Below, piece by piece: positions 1 to 7,181 of a DNA stretch of 62,503 nt. The stretch spans positions 1 to 62,503 of the forward strand of contig CAMVMF010000002.1 in assembly GCA_947168515.1 (NCBI GenBank). Direction: 5' to 3'. Every line of letters begins with the position of its first letter. Within the stretch, counting starts at the first letter, position 1. A program made the position numbers and the translations under genes. Source of the DNA: an uncultured Bacteroidales bacterium. Lineage in GTDB: Bacteria > Bacteroidota > Bacteroidia > Bacteroidales > P3. The notes under the pieces are model-generated. The model was not told where the DNA came from. It worked only from the letters and a program-made list of their open reading frames with translations, and did no database searches.

Positions 1-189
1 AGCGACCGCCAATGGCTTGCCGATAGGCTTGTTGAGAAGACAGATGAACAGCAGGCAGCAAAGTCCGAGAAAGAGCTGGTATTCTCACACTTCGACGACG
101 GCTTTGTACCATCTGAAAGCCTTCTTTCAATGATGTTAGGTCCACTGCCCGAAGGGTTTGACATCGACAAACAACTTGACAAATGTTGA
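1..189 (+). CDS. Antitoxin-like protein, 3' part (cut by window edge)
   Basis: The frame is open from base 1 to TGA at 187-189 (62 codons visible). It is closely similar to the C-terminal two-thirds of the product at 1193-1480: both share SDRQWLADRLVEK, EQQAAKSEKELVF and GPLPEG. The two are therefore recent paralogues about 1.2 kb apart. By analogy with that gene, which overlaps a PIN-toxin remnant, this is probably the antitoxin half of a toxin-antitoxin pair. No toxin follows: the sequence after the stop is a repeat element. It ends earlier than its paralogue (DKQLDKC), so the C-terminus may be altered. The antitoxin role is inference. Confidence 0.6.
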   Translation, partial: SDRQWLADRLVEKTDEQQAAKSEKELVFSHFDDGFVPSESLLSMMLGPLPEGFDIDKQLDKC

Positions 190-235
190 AGGTAAAGACG
201 TACATCCTTTGAATGACCATCACTAGCGAAGCGGA
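188..235 (+). repeat. Degenerate copy of dispersed hairpin element
   Basis: The stretch ACATCC-TTT-GAATG followed by TAGCGAAGCGGA matches the 3' half of the element at 21304-21354, which has ACATCC-AGT-GAATG then TAGCGAAGCGGA. The stem has decayed here. It lies directly after the stop codon of the preceding gene. Confidence 0.5.
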
Positions 236-316
236 AAAATCAAAGCATGCCATTGATAGGCTTTGCCTTCATAGATAGTTTCCTCACTGATACATTATTA
301 AGGGAACTTCTATAAA

Positions 317-413
317 TCACCCAGAAGGGGTGAGACTATTAATAACACGGTACAAGCCGAAGGCGCAGTGCCGTGATACTCAGACGTCAGTAAACTGCGT
401 CCCGACGGGACGC
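317..413. repeat. Cluster of three REP-like hairpins
   Basis: Three hairpins lie within 100 bp: TCACCC/GGGTGA around AGAA (317-333); an 8-bp stem CACGGTAC/GTGCCGTG with one wobble (346-353 with 368-375); and a perfect 7-bp stem GCGTCCC-GAC-GGGACGC (397-413). Short GC-rich palindromes in tandem resemble REP-type intergenic repeats. Nothing else is recognisable in the gene-free stretch 190-545. Confidence 0.5.
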
Positions 414-490
414 GACAATGGAAACAAATAAATAGAACACACCTTAAGAAAACAAAGATTGATCTAACCGCTCATTTCTTCAACCCAATT

Positions 491-526
491 CCTGCTGGTT
501 TTTTGGCTGGCAGGTTTTTTTTCTTT
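491..526 (+). terminator. Rho-independent terminator
   Basis: A short stem CCTGC/GCAGG with a 14-nt loop is followed by TTTTTTTTCTTTC. A closely related hairpin and T-tract precedes the next toxin-antitoxin unit (1112-1148), so the intercassette segment itself looks duplicated. Confidence 0.5.
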
Positions 527-545
527 CTATTTCGGGAAAAAGTTG

Positions 546-553
546 TATTTTTG
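546..553 (+). promoter_or_regulatory. -7 element TATTTTTG of the RelE-type TA operon
   Basis: TATTTTTG matches the Bacteroidota -7 consensus TAnnTTTG and lies 20 bp upstream of the antitoxin ATG at 574. I see no clear -33 TTG. AAAGGAG at 561-567 is a good ribosome binding site for that ATG. Confidence 0.55.
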
Positions 554-573
554 CAAATTGAAAGGAGTTTATT

Positions 574-750
574 ATGGATACTATAGAATGTGCGGAAAAT
601 CCTATCGCAAAAGTGTCGATTCATGTGCCGTCGCCCTCACGTGATGTATCTGAAAAAATGACTAAAACGCCAGAAGAAGAACTGATGACGGTGGAGGAAT
701 ACTTCGGCATATTAAGAAAGAGGGTGAACGAGCATTATGACAACCTATAA
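574..750 (+). CDS. Small antitoxin-like protein upstream of RelE/ParE toxin
   Basis: This encodes 58 aa, starting at ATG 574 behind AAAGGAG with a TAnnTTTG promoter. The product is hydrophilic and acidic in its second half (KTPEEELMTVEEYFGILRKR). Its end overlaps the start of the RelE/ParE-like toxin at 737 by 14 nt, the standard antitoxin-first layout of type II modules. I recognise no named DNA-binding fold, so the role rests on size, overlap and neighbour. The MTVEEYF segment is typical of the short helical C-terminus that wraps RelE-type toxins. Autoregulation from its own promoter is expected but not shown. Confidence 0.65.
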   Translation: MDTIECAENPIAKVSIHVPSPSRDVSEKMTKTPEEELMTVEEYFGILRKRVNEHYDNL

Positions 751-1045
751 GGTTAGAATACATCGCATGGCAGTGCTCGATATGGACGCACTGTATGAAT
801 TTCTAACAACGGTCATGTCGAAAGAAGGGGCGAATCGTTATATTGATGCAATGATAGCCGAGGTCAATTCGCTCTCAATCTTTGCTGACCTATATCGCCC
901 GAGTCGATATGCCGACATCCGGTGTTACCATCCAAGAGCTTGCCGCATGGTATCTCATAATAAACGGTGGGTATATGTTTTCCATATAGAAACGGATATG
1001 GTCATCGTTGACCGCATTCTTCCTTCAAAAATGATAAAGAAATAA
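737..1045 (+). CDS. Type II toxin, RelE/ParE family
   Basis: The 102-aa product has the RelE/ParE layout: basic N-terminal strand (YKVRIHRMAVLDMDALYEFL), two helices, then strands with SRYADIRCYHPRACRMV and WVYVFHIETDMVIVDRIL. RelE members cleave ribosome-bound mRNA and ParE members inhibit gyrase; the sequence alone does not say which. The ATG overlaps the antitoxin gene, implying translational coupling. It looks complete. Alternative: a toxin with weakened activity, since the C-terminal residues are hard to judge by eye. Confidence 0.75.
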   Translation: MTTYKVRIHRMAVLDMDALYEFLTTVMSKEGANRYIDAMIAEVNSLSIFADLYRPSRYADIRCYHPRACRMVSHNKRWVYVFHIETDMVIVDRILPSKMIKK

Positions 1046-1111
1046 TCATTTTAAACATAACTGAGCATAGCACTTACATAATTTGCTAAGCACCCATCTT
1101 TTTGCCCTATT

Positions 1112-1148
1112 CCCTGCTAGTTTATGCTGGCGGGGATTTCTTTTTCTT
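1112..1148 (+). terminator. Terminator after the RelE-type TA operon
   Basis: A six-pair stem CCCTGC/GCGGGG (one G-T pair) is followed by TTTCTTTTTCTT. The T-tract runs straight into the promoter of the next gene. Confidence 0.5.
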
Positions 1149-1176
1149 GTTATGTTGGGAAAAATGTGTATCTTTG
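1147..1176 (+). promoter_or_regulatory. Bacteroidota promoter of the second antitoxin gene
   Basis: TTG at 1147-1149 and TATCTTTG at 1169-1176 are 19 bp apart, fitting the -33/-7 consensus. GGAG near 1187-1190 precedes the ATG at 1193. Confidence 0.65.
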
Positions 1177-1192
1177 CAAACTGAAAGGAGAC

Positions 1193-1480
1193 ATGAAAAT
1201 GAGTACTGCAACCTATAGCAATCCGGCAATGAACAATCTTTGGAACTACATTCAAGGATTGTCCCTTTCTGCCAGCGACCGCCAATGGCTTGCCGATAGA
1301 CTTGTTGAGAAGAAAGATGAACAGCAGGCAGCAAAGTCCGAGAAAGAACTGGTATTCCCACACTTCGACGACAGCCTTGTAGCATCTGAAGGCCTTCTTT
1401 CAATGGTGTTAGGGCCACTGCCTGAAGGGTTAGACATTGACAAAGAGCTTGAACTAATGTGGGAGGAACGGGCCAAATGA
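1193..1480 (+). CDS. Antitoxin-like protein paired with a PIN remnant
   Basis: This encodes 95 aa (MKMSTATYSNPAMNNLWNYI...). ATG 1193 is chosen because AAAGGAG precedes it and the -7 element at 1169 would exclude the longer upstream frame. The stop overlaps the start of a PIN-domain reading frame as ATGA (1477-1480), typical of antitoxin/VapC-type toxin pairs. The protein is helical and hydrophilic. The central region is nearly identical to the truncated copy at 1-189. Since its toxin is broken, this antitoxin is probably an orphan. I do not recognise a named antitoxin family. Confidence 0.65.
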   Translation: MKMSTATYSNPAMNNLWNYIQGLSLSASDRQWLADRLVEKKDEQQAAKSEKELVFPHFDDSLVASEGLLSMVLGPLPEGLDIDKELELMWEERAK

Positions 1481-1560
1481 AAGTGTTTCTTGACACAAAT
1501 GTTGTTATTGACTTTGTCTGTAAGAGAGGTGTTGGTAAAAAAGGAATAAAAAAAGCATAG
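1477..1560 (+). pseudogene. PIN-domain (VapC-type) toxin, N-terminal remnant
   Basis: The frame starts at the ATGA overlap and reads MKVFLDTNVVIDFVCKR, the typical first strand and helix of a PIN RNase, including the first catalytic Asp in LDTN and Asp in VIDF. After about 18 codons it degenerates (GVGKKGIKKA) and stops at 1560; a full PIN toxin is about 130-140 aa. The remaining acidic residues are gone, so it cannot be a working nuclease. The break near 1530 looks like a deletion or rearrangement junction. Beyond it, the opposite strand stays open for about 45 codons, without a recognisable product. Confidence 0.7.
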
Positions 1561-1681
1561 TTGAGCCGGACTCCCATAATATTCAAAATCTCCCTTATCA
1601 TCATTTGCCTGATAGCGACCTAAGAAAGAGGATGTTGACATTCCATCATTCATTAGATTATTAATATAAAACAATATCATT

Positions 1682-3520
1682 ATGTCTCAAGCAAATATTG
1701 AGGTCAATAAACTAACCGTTTTAGAATTATTAAAAAGTGGACAAGAAAGACCTTTCGTGATTCCTGAATATCAACGTCCTTATTCATGGAGTGATGACGA
1801 GATTATCACGTTATTTGATGATATTTGGGAGTTTTCGAAAGACCATACTCAACCTGGGGGTGCCAAAAGCTATTTTCTTGGTTGCGTGGTCTCGTACAAG
1901 GAAGACAATCCTGACTCACCAAAAATACGGCAGATTATTGACGGTCAACAAAGAATAACATCATTATTTCTCCTATTACGTGCTATCTTTAAAAAATTAG
2001 AGAATGAAGAGAATAAAACCCCAGAAGTGACAAATTTCATAGGTAAGATTAAACCTGCCCTATGGAAAGAAAATGAAATGACAGGTGAAGTGGATAGGAG
2101 TCAGATTCTTTTGACCTCAGAAGTAGTATCCGATTCAGGAAATGAACTACTTCGGAAAATCCTTGAGACGGGTGAGACTGTAGATGGTGCGGTAGATAAT
2201 TATTCTAAGAATTACAATAAGTTTGCAGAGTTATATGAGAAAAAGGCGAAAGATAGCACATTTCAGATATTTCATTTCGTTAATGCGTTACTTAATTACA
2301 CCATCTTGTTGCCTATTGATGCCGATGATCAAGAAACAGCATTGACAATTTTTAATACACTTAATAATAGGGGTTTGCCTCTTTCAGATGCAGATATCTT
2401 TAAATCCTATATCTATAAAAGATTAGATGCTGAAGGGAAAAAGGTCTTTATACAAAAATGGAAAGAACTTGAAAACAATTCGTCAAGAGCAACAGAAAGC
2501 ATCCAGTCGTTGTTTTATTACCATATGTTCTATCTTAGAGCTATGGAGAAAGACGAGAAAACCACTACTCCTGGCGTAAGAAAGTACTACTTGGAGAAGA
2601 ATAAAGATCGTCTTACTGTCGATGTTATTGATGAACTTGCCGAAAACTTGCATTTATGGGAGGTTATTAATGGTAGAGAGAGTGTAGAAGGAGAACGTTG
2701 GAGCCAAAATATGGCCATCAGGAAAATACTTGATTGTTTATCATCTTATACTAACGAATTCTGGAAATATCCTGTTTCTATTTTTTACATGCAGTATAAG
2801 TGTAGAGAAGATTTCGAGACACTATTTCTAAAGTTTCTCCGCAAATTATATGTTATGTTGCTAACAAGGTTTCTGGAACGTCCAACAGTCAGTGCAATAA
2901 AGGGTGATGTCTTGAAACTTGATGTTCAAATTATGAGTTCCTGTCATCCTGTATTCAATGCAGGCTTCGACGAAAAAAAGTTGGATGATGAAGAAGCTAT
3001 TCAGGCTGAGAAGAATAGAATAGACAATCTTATAATTAAGCCCCATTCCAAGGTTGAGAGAATGATGTTGAAATTATTGGCATATGATGTAGATGAACAA
3101 AATGAGCTGCTTCCTAGCTATTGGGAGATAGAACATATCTTTCCCCAAACATGGGACACAAAATATTATACCTTTGATAAAGATGAAGCTAATGAAAAGC
3201 TAGAGCATATTGGAAACAAATTACCCTTGGAAAAGAAATTGAATATTTCTGCAAGTAATAATTACTTCCCCAAAAAGAAAGAAAAGTATAATAAATCCCA
3301 GATTATAATAAGCAAAAAATATAGCGAATCACCTTTGGACGATTGGAATCTTGATAATATTACTAGCAATGACTCGGTAATCTGCACTCGTGTGAAAGAA
3401 ATATTCAAAACATGGAATAATGAATACGACCAAGTGGGAACAGAAAATGATAGTAAATGCGAGGCCACTCCCGAAGAGTTGGAGTTGATTGAATCGTTTC
3501 GAAAAAGAGGTCTTATATAA
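1682..3520 (+). CDS. GmrSD-like restriction protein (DUF262 + DUF1524 HNH)
   Basis: This 612-aa protein has an N-terminal DUF262 (ParB-like) domain with FVIPEYQRPYSW and the signature IIDGQQRITSL near residue 90, then a long helical middle. The C-terminal DUF1524 HNH-type nuclease has EIEHIFPQTWD near residue 483 and an IGNKLPLEKKLN segment. This is the GmrS-GmrD fusion architecture known from type IV restriction of modified phage DNA and from many less defined defence proteins. The DGQQR motif is linked to NTP binding, and the HNH His is present. It starts 120 bp after a broken toxin gene and has no partner gene, so it is probably a stand-alone defence nuclease. Codon use is AT-richer than the core genes, suggesting transfer. 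Confidence 0.85.
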   Translation: MSQANIEVNKLTVLELLKSGQERPFVIPEYQRPYSWSDDEIITLFDDIWEFSKDHTQPGGAKSYFLGCVVSYKEDNPDSPKIRQIIDGQQRITSLFLLLRAIFKKLENEENKTPEVTNFIGKIKPALWKENEMTGEVDRSQILLTSEVVSDSGNELLRKILETGETVDGAVDNYSKNYNKFAELYEKKAKDSTFQIFHFVNALLNYTILLPIDADDQETALTIFNTLNNRGLPLSDADIFKSYIYKRLDAEGKKVFIQKWKELENNSSRATESIQSLFYYHMFYLRAMEKDEKTTTPGVRKYYLEKNKDRLTVDVIDELAENLHLWEVINGRESVEGERWSQNMAIRKILDCLSSYTNEFWKYPVSIFYMQYKCREDFETLFLKFLRKLYVMLLTRFLERPTVSAIKGDVLKLDVQIMSSCHPVFNAGFDEKKLDDEEAIQAEKNRIDNLIIKPHSKVERMMLKLLAYDVDEQNELLPSYWEIEHIFPQTWDTKYYTFDKDEANEKLEHIGNKLPLEKKLNISASNNYFPKKKEKYNKSQIIISKKYSESPLDDWNLDNITSNDSVICTRVKEIFKTWNNEYDQVGTENDSKCEATPEELELIESFRKRGLI

Positions 3521-3809
3521 CATATATTCAGATTAATTCTTAGAGTAAGTAAAAAGGAAAAAAATCAAGAAATCGCTTGTAAGTATTTGATAATATATGG
3601 TGTAAATAATTGTAATATTACATGGGGTTGCAAGAAAGAAATCGATAAATGAATAGTGATGAGGTACTCGGAGATAGTCTCACTTTCCACGAATTCACAA
3701 TACTATAAAAACCATGTTAATATGCAGCAAATATTACTGGATTGATTGGCTGAAACGTAACATTATTTGCATCGAAGAAAAGGATGGATGTTATGTGGTA
3801 TGATGAATT

Positions 3810-4073
3810 ATGGCTTATTTCGCTTTTGATTATGGGGAAGAAGAGGGCATTGAGGAGCCAGCAGAAGAAAGTATCAAACTCTACCAGCGTAATGGGCAGA
3901 TAGTCGTGGAGGGAGCAGAGGGCAACCCAGTCTATCTCTACGACGTGGTTGGGCGGCTGCTTGCCACAAGACGCGAAACGGCACAGGAGGTGTTGCTCGA
4001 CGTGCCTGCCTCGGGTGCCTACCTTGTCAAGATAGGCGACGCTCCCGCAAGGAGGATTGTAGTGAGAAGATAA
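3810..4073 (+). pseudogene. Orphan T9SS type A sorting-domain fragment
   Basis: The last ~70 residues match a T9SS type A C-terminal domain: IEEPAEESIKLYQRNGQI, then VYLYDVVGRLLATR, then SGAYLVKIGDAPARRIVVRR. Such domains sit at the end of large secreted proteins and are removed at the outer membrane. Here only about 87 codons are open; there is no signal peptide and no cargo upstream. I therefore read it as the surviving 3' end of a secreted-protein gene, with the rest deleted. Bases 3521-3809 hold no gene I can identify. Confidence 0.7.
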
Positions 4074-4095
4074 GTTTATTGAGTAATAAAACTCC

Positions 4096-4134
4096 AACCC
4101 GTCTTTGAGCAAGGCCCAAAGGCGGGTTGTTTCT
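4096..4134. terminator. Bidirectional terminator between convergent genes
   Basis: A 12-bp stem AACCCGTCTTTG / CAAAGGCGGGTT (one wobble) spans 4096-4128 and is followed by TTGTTTCTTC. It lies between the sorting-domain remnant (+) and the ATPase gene (-). Confidence 0.7.
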
Positions 4135-4154
4135 TCACCCACTTTACGATATGG

Positions 4155-5270
4155 CTATCTCAGCATCCACAGTCGGAATACAGGGTCGGCAAACCTAACG
4201 CTCTTTCCATTCTTCTCTATCAGTTCCTTTTTGATGAGCGTTTCTTGTATCCTGCTGATGTTCGACTTGGAACCCAGATTGTATTTTTTAAGAACCTCAG
4301 CTGAGGTGAAGTCGTCCGTCTCACCTGCAGCCATTGCTTTCAAGAAATTGAGTTGATATTGCGACAGTCCTTCCGTCTGTTGGATGAACAAAAGCGAGTT
4401 TTGGTCGATTAAGTCATTTACAGCTGTGTCTATTGCTCCATCGCTGACCTCCGTGTCGCTACAAAGCATCACATTCCAGGCTAATTGTTGAACATACGAT
4501 GATTGGTTTTCTACGGTATCACAGATTCTTGCCACTTGGTCAACGGTTATCTTTTGCCCTTTTTCCTCAAACTTCCTAATAATAAACGGAGTCCAGTCGG
4601 CGGTGGGTATGGGCTGTAGAAAGAGAATGTCACCAAATTGATAGAAAGGCATTCGCTTGTTTTGGAATAGGTCTGCCAACATGTGTTTCTTGCTTCCGAA
4701 TAAACAATAGGAACAGTTCTGCTGCAACTGCCATACACCACGTATGCGTTTCTGTAGTGCTATCGAATCTGTGAATGAGCCAATCTGCTGAAATTCATCA
4801 ATACATACTACAATGTGCTTTCCAATCTTCTGTGCCAGTTTCTCAGGCAGTTGAAGAATCTCCTCAGGTGAATAGTCTTTGGGAGTGATACCCAACGACA
4901 CAGACATTTCGTTCCCAGGGTCAGGACCAAATGATATTTTCGGTGTCAAACGGGTCAAAAACTCCTTGATATTCTGTAATAGCAGTTCACCCTTGTTGGA
5001 TGTCTGTTTCAAGAGGGCCGACACTAGTTTGTTATAGAATTCATATTCTGTGCGGCAATCGTAAATATCTAAGTATATGACAGCAACGATTGAAGCGTCA
5101 ACTTTAGTAATGACATGCCTCACCAACGAGGTTTTTCCCATTCTACGAGGTGAGATTAATATCACATTTTGACCGTTTTCAAAGTTGCGTATCAAGCGCC
5201 GACTTTCGTCTACTCTGTCTGTAAAATTCTCACCATCAACGGCTACACCGTACACAAAAGACTTCTTCAT
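4155..5270 (-). CDS. AAA ATPase with C-terminal winged helix
   Basis: This 371-aa protein has Walker A ISPRRMGKTSLV (residues 39-50) and Walker B VVCIDEFQQIG (about 153-163), a sensor-like stretch YCLFGSKKHML, and a winged-helix end (SQYQLNFLKAMA ... SNISRIQETLIKKELI ... FADPVFRLWML). This matches the archaeal-type ATPase family (AAA/STAND clade) abundant in Bacteroidota; its function is generally unknown. A paralogue of the same length is at 21631. The gene stands alone, convergent with the sorting-domain remnant. Its promoter (-7 at 5299-5306) abuts a 39-bp palindrome (5321-5359), suggesting tight, perhaps self-, regulation. Confidence 0.8.
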   Translation of the reverse strand: MKKSFVYGVAVDGENFTDRVDESRRLIRNFENGQNVILISPRRMGKTSLVRHVITKVDASIVAVIYLDIYDCRTEYEFYNKLVSALLKQTSNKGELLLQNIKEFLTRLTPKISFGPDPGNEMSVSLGITPKDYSPEEILQLPEKLAQKIGKHIVVCIDEFQQIGSFTDSIALQKRIRGVWQLQQNCSYCLFGSKKHMLADLFQNKRMPFYQFGDILFLQPIPTADWTPFIIRKFEEKGQKITVDQVARICDTVENQSSYVQQLAWNVMLCSDTEVSDGAIDTAVNDLIDQNSLLFIQQTEGLSQYQLNFLKAMAAGETDDFTSAEVLKKYNLGSKSNISRIQETLIKKELIEKNGKSVRFADPVFRLWMLR

Positions 5271-5298
5271 GGTAGGTAAAACTTGTTAATTCCGATTG

Positions 5299-5306
5299 CA
5301 AAAATA
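5299..5306 (-). promoter_or_regulatory. -7 element of the AAA ATPase gene
   Basis: On the minus strand this reads TATTTTTG, 28 bp before the ATG at 5270. Confidence 0.6.
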
Positions 5307-5320
5307 CGATTTTTTTTTTG

Positions 5321-5359
5321 AAAGTTCACAAAGTTGTGGACCACAAAGTTGTGAACTTT
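5321..5359. promoter_or_regulatory. 39-bp imperfect palindrome, operator-like
   Basis: The sequence has outer arms AAAGTTCACAA / TTGTGAACTTT and inner arms TTGTGG / CCACAA around a central A at 5340. It can also be read as two direct copies of the palindrome CACAAAGTTGTG (5327-5338 and 5342-5353) spaced by GAC. It covers the expected -33 position of the ATPase promoter, so a bound regulator would block transcription. No T-tract follows the hairpin in the orientation of a nearby transcript end. Confidence 0.6.
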
Positions 5360-5439
5360 GAGTATAGTAATATACTAAGAAGCTGGTTTGCAGGATTATA
5401 TATTATTTAGAAAGTAACGGAAACATCATATCCTGAGGG

Positions 5440-5694
5440 TTATTTCTTCCCGTATTTTTCTTTGAAATAGGCGTTCTCTTTCTCGCGGTGGCGGTTCCAG
5501 CGCAATTGCAGACGGGCGCAGACGAGGGCGATGAGGGCACTCAATACAATGTGAAGCGGTATCTCCCACCACACGAACGACTTGGTGAAGAAAATGCTGA
5601 CGCCACAATCAAGCACAGAAAAGATGATCAGAAGGATAAAAAAATCTAAGAAATAGTTCTTGAAATTCTTTTCCTTGTTCTTAAATAGCAGCAT
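5440..5694 (-). CDS. Small two-helix membrane protein
   Basis: This encodes 84 aa. ATG 5694 is chosen over the in-frame GTG at 5724 because GGAG sits about 8 nt before it. There are two hydrophobic helices: residues ~16-36 (FLDFFILLIIFSVLDCGVSI) and ~44-60 (IPLHIVLSALIALVCA). The ends are strongly charged: KNKEKNFKNY before and RLQLRWNRHREKENAYFKEK after, so both termini probably face the cytoplasm. I recognise no family. Similar single-gene small inner-membrane proteins occur in Bacteroidales, but I cannot assign a function. Confidence 0.65.
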   Translation of the reverse strand: MLLFKNKEKNFKNYFLDFFILLIIFSVLDCGVSIFFTKSFVWWEIPLHIVLSALIALVCARLQLRWNRHREKENAYFKEKYGKK

Positions 5695-5883
5695 ACGGCC
5701 TTCTCCTTCGATTTGTTTGTCCACAGTAAAAATATGTTTAAATGGGGGTGGGGAAAAATGTTAATTCTTTTTTTTATAATAACGTAAGAATGCTGTTATT
5801 ATTGTGTTAGATTCTTTAAACCCAAACGCTCTAGTACAACATATGACTGTTTTTTGCCAAACGGTCTCAATGTCGTTTTTTTT

Positions 5884-5941
5884 CTCCACTTCGTTGTACT
5901 TCGTTATCGAAGAGCCACTGGCTCTTCTTCATCTTCGGGAC
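5884..5941 (-). repeat. Dispersed hairpin element, copy in reverse orientation
   Basis: Read on the minus strand: GTCCCGAAGATGAA, then the perfect hairpin GAAGAGCCAGTGGCTCTTC (9-bp arms, 1-nt loop), then GATAACGAAG. The flanks match the element at 21304-21354, while the stem differs but stays paired. The gene-free stretch 5695-6201 also contains a hairpin CAGCCTC-TTC-GAGGCTG (6003-6019) and an 8-bp inverted repeat ACCCACCT/AGGTGGGT (6079-6113). Confidence 0.6.
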
Positions 5942-6201
5942 GCTAGGAGTGAGTTTATTCCGTCACCGCACTGCGCTACGCTTGTACGGTGTTACTGAGA
6001 TTCAGCCTCTTCGAGGCTGTAAAAAATCAGTCTTATATTAAACTAGAGCCAGCCCAAATGGTCATTAGGGTTTACAGAACCCACCTAAAAAAGATTAATC
6101 AAGGTGGGTGGAGAATAGCAATTTAAGTGATTCATGATGACGCGGCAATTTTTATTAGTAGTTGATATATAGTTGTTTGTGCTTTTGCTGGATGTTTTTG
6201 T

Positions 6202-6232
6202 TTGCACAATTGGGTGGAAATTCGTATTTTTG
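6202..6232 (+). promoter_or_regulatory. Promoter of nadC
   Basis: TTG at 6202-6204 and TATTTTTG at 6225-6232 are 20 bp apart, matching the Bacteroidota consensus. The start codon follows 26 bp later. Confidence 0.65.
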
Positions 6233-6257
6233 CATTTTCAAACAACAGCTATTTGAC

Positions 6258-7127
6258 ATGATGAATGACATCCCGAACTTAGACGATTTGATTCGCATGG
6301 CGTTGCTCGAAGATGTGGGCGACGGCGACCATAGCACTTTGGCCTGCATCCCCCCAACCGCCAGGGCTTCAGCCAAGATGGTGGCCAAACAGGACGGCAT
6401 CATTTGTGGCATGGAAGTGGGTGAGCGTGTTTTCCAATTCGTAAACGATGAGTTTTATCACTGCCAGGTTCCTATAAAGGTGACCTCGTTGAAAAAGGAC
6501 GGCGAGGCTGTCATTAAGGGCGACATCCTCATGGTAATCGAGGGTGCCTCGGGAGTCATCCTTACTGCCGAGCGCACGGCACTGAACTTTATGCAGCGCA
6601 TGAGCGGCATTGCCACCGAGACCCACAAGATGGTGCAGATGCTGGACGGCCTGCACACCCGGCTGCTAGACACCCGCAAGACTACCCCCAACATGCGTCT
6701 GCTGGAGAAGTATGCAGTCAAGTGCGGTGGCGGCACCAATCACCGTATCGGCCTCTACGACATGATTATGCTCAAGGACAACCACATTGACTTTGCCGGA
6801 GGCATCGAGGCTGCCATCGACCGCACCCATGCCTACCTCAAGGAGAAAGGCAAGAAACTGAAGATTGAAATTGAGGTGCGCGACTTGGACGAGCTGCAGC
6901 GTGTGCTGGAACACGGCGGTGTGGACCGCATTATGCTGGACAACTTTGATGTGGAGACCCTCCGCGAGGCTGTCAGACGCATTGACGGCCGCTATGAAAC
7001 CGAGGCCAGCGGCGGCATCACCGAGGCCACCTTGCGCCCTTATGCTGAAACGGGCGTAGACTTTATTTCGGTGGGTGCGCTGACCCACCATATCAAAAGT
7101 TTGGATATATCACTAATCAAGAATTGA
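6258..7127 (+). CDS. nadC: Nicotinate-nucleotide pyrophosphorylase (carboxylating)
   Basis: This enzyme makes nicotinate mononucleotide from quinolinate and PRPP in de novo NAD synthesis, in the cytoplasm. The product is 289 aa from ATG 6258 (ATG 6261 is equally possible), the usual family length. The promoter at 6202-6232 rules out the longer upstream frame. Recognisable segments are LLEDVGDGDHST near the N-terminus, GIATETHKMV, LDTRKTTPNMRLLEKYAV, the substrate-binding HRIGLYDMIMLKDNHI (near residue 165) and the C-terminal barrel strand EASGGITEATL followed by VDFISVGALTH. All expected motifs are present. No other NAD gene is adjacent. Confidence 0.95.
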   Translation: MMNDIPNLDDLIRMALLEDVGDGDHSTLACIPPTARASAKMVAKQDGIICGMEVGERVFQFVNDEFYHCQVPIKVTSLKKDGEAVIKGDILMVIEGASGVILTAERTALNFMQRMSGIATETHKMVQMLDGLHTRLLDTRKTTPNMRLLEKYAVKCGGGTNHRIGLYDMIMLKDNHIDFAGGIEAAIDRTHAYLKEKGKKLKIEIEVRDLDELQRVLEHGGVDRIMLDNFDVETLREAVRRIDGRYETEASGGITEATLRPYAETGVDFISVGALTHHIKSLDISLIKN

Positions 7128-7181
7128 CACATCGAAAGGCTGGCCTTGTCTTTTACAAGACTAGGCAATTGTCAATTGTAA

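Noticed and set aside
1525..1680. Minus-strand stretch reading NDGMSTSSFLGRYQANDDKG
   Set aside because: Looks protein-like, but ends inside the PIN remnant and antitoxin gene and has no promoter; at most a rearranged fragment.
5804..5998. Small plus-strand frame of 64 codons
   Set aside because: It lies over the dispersed hairpin element and has no protein-like composition.
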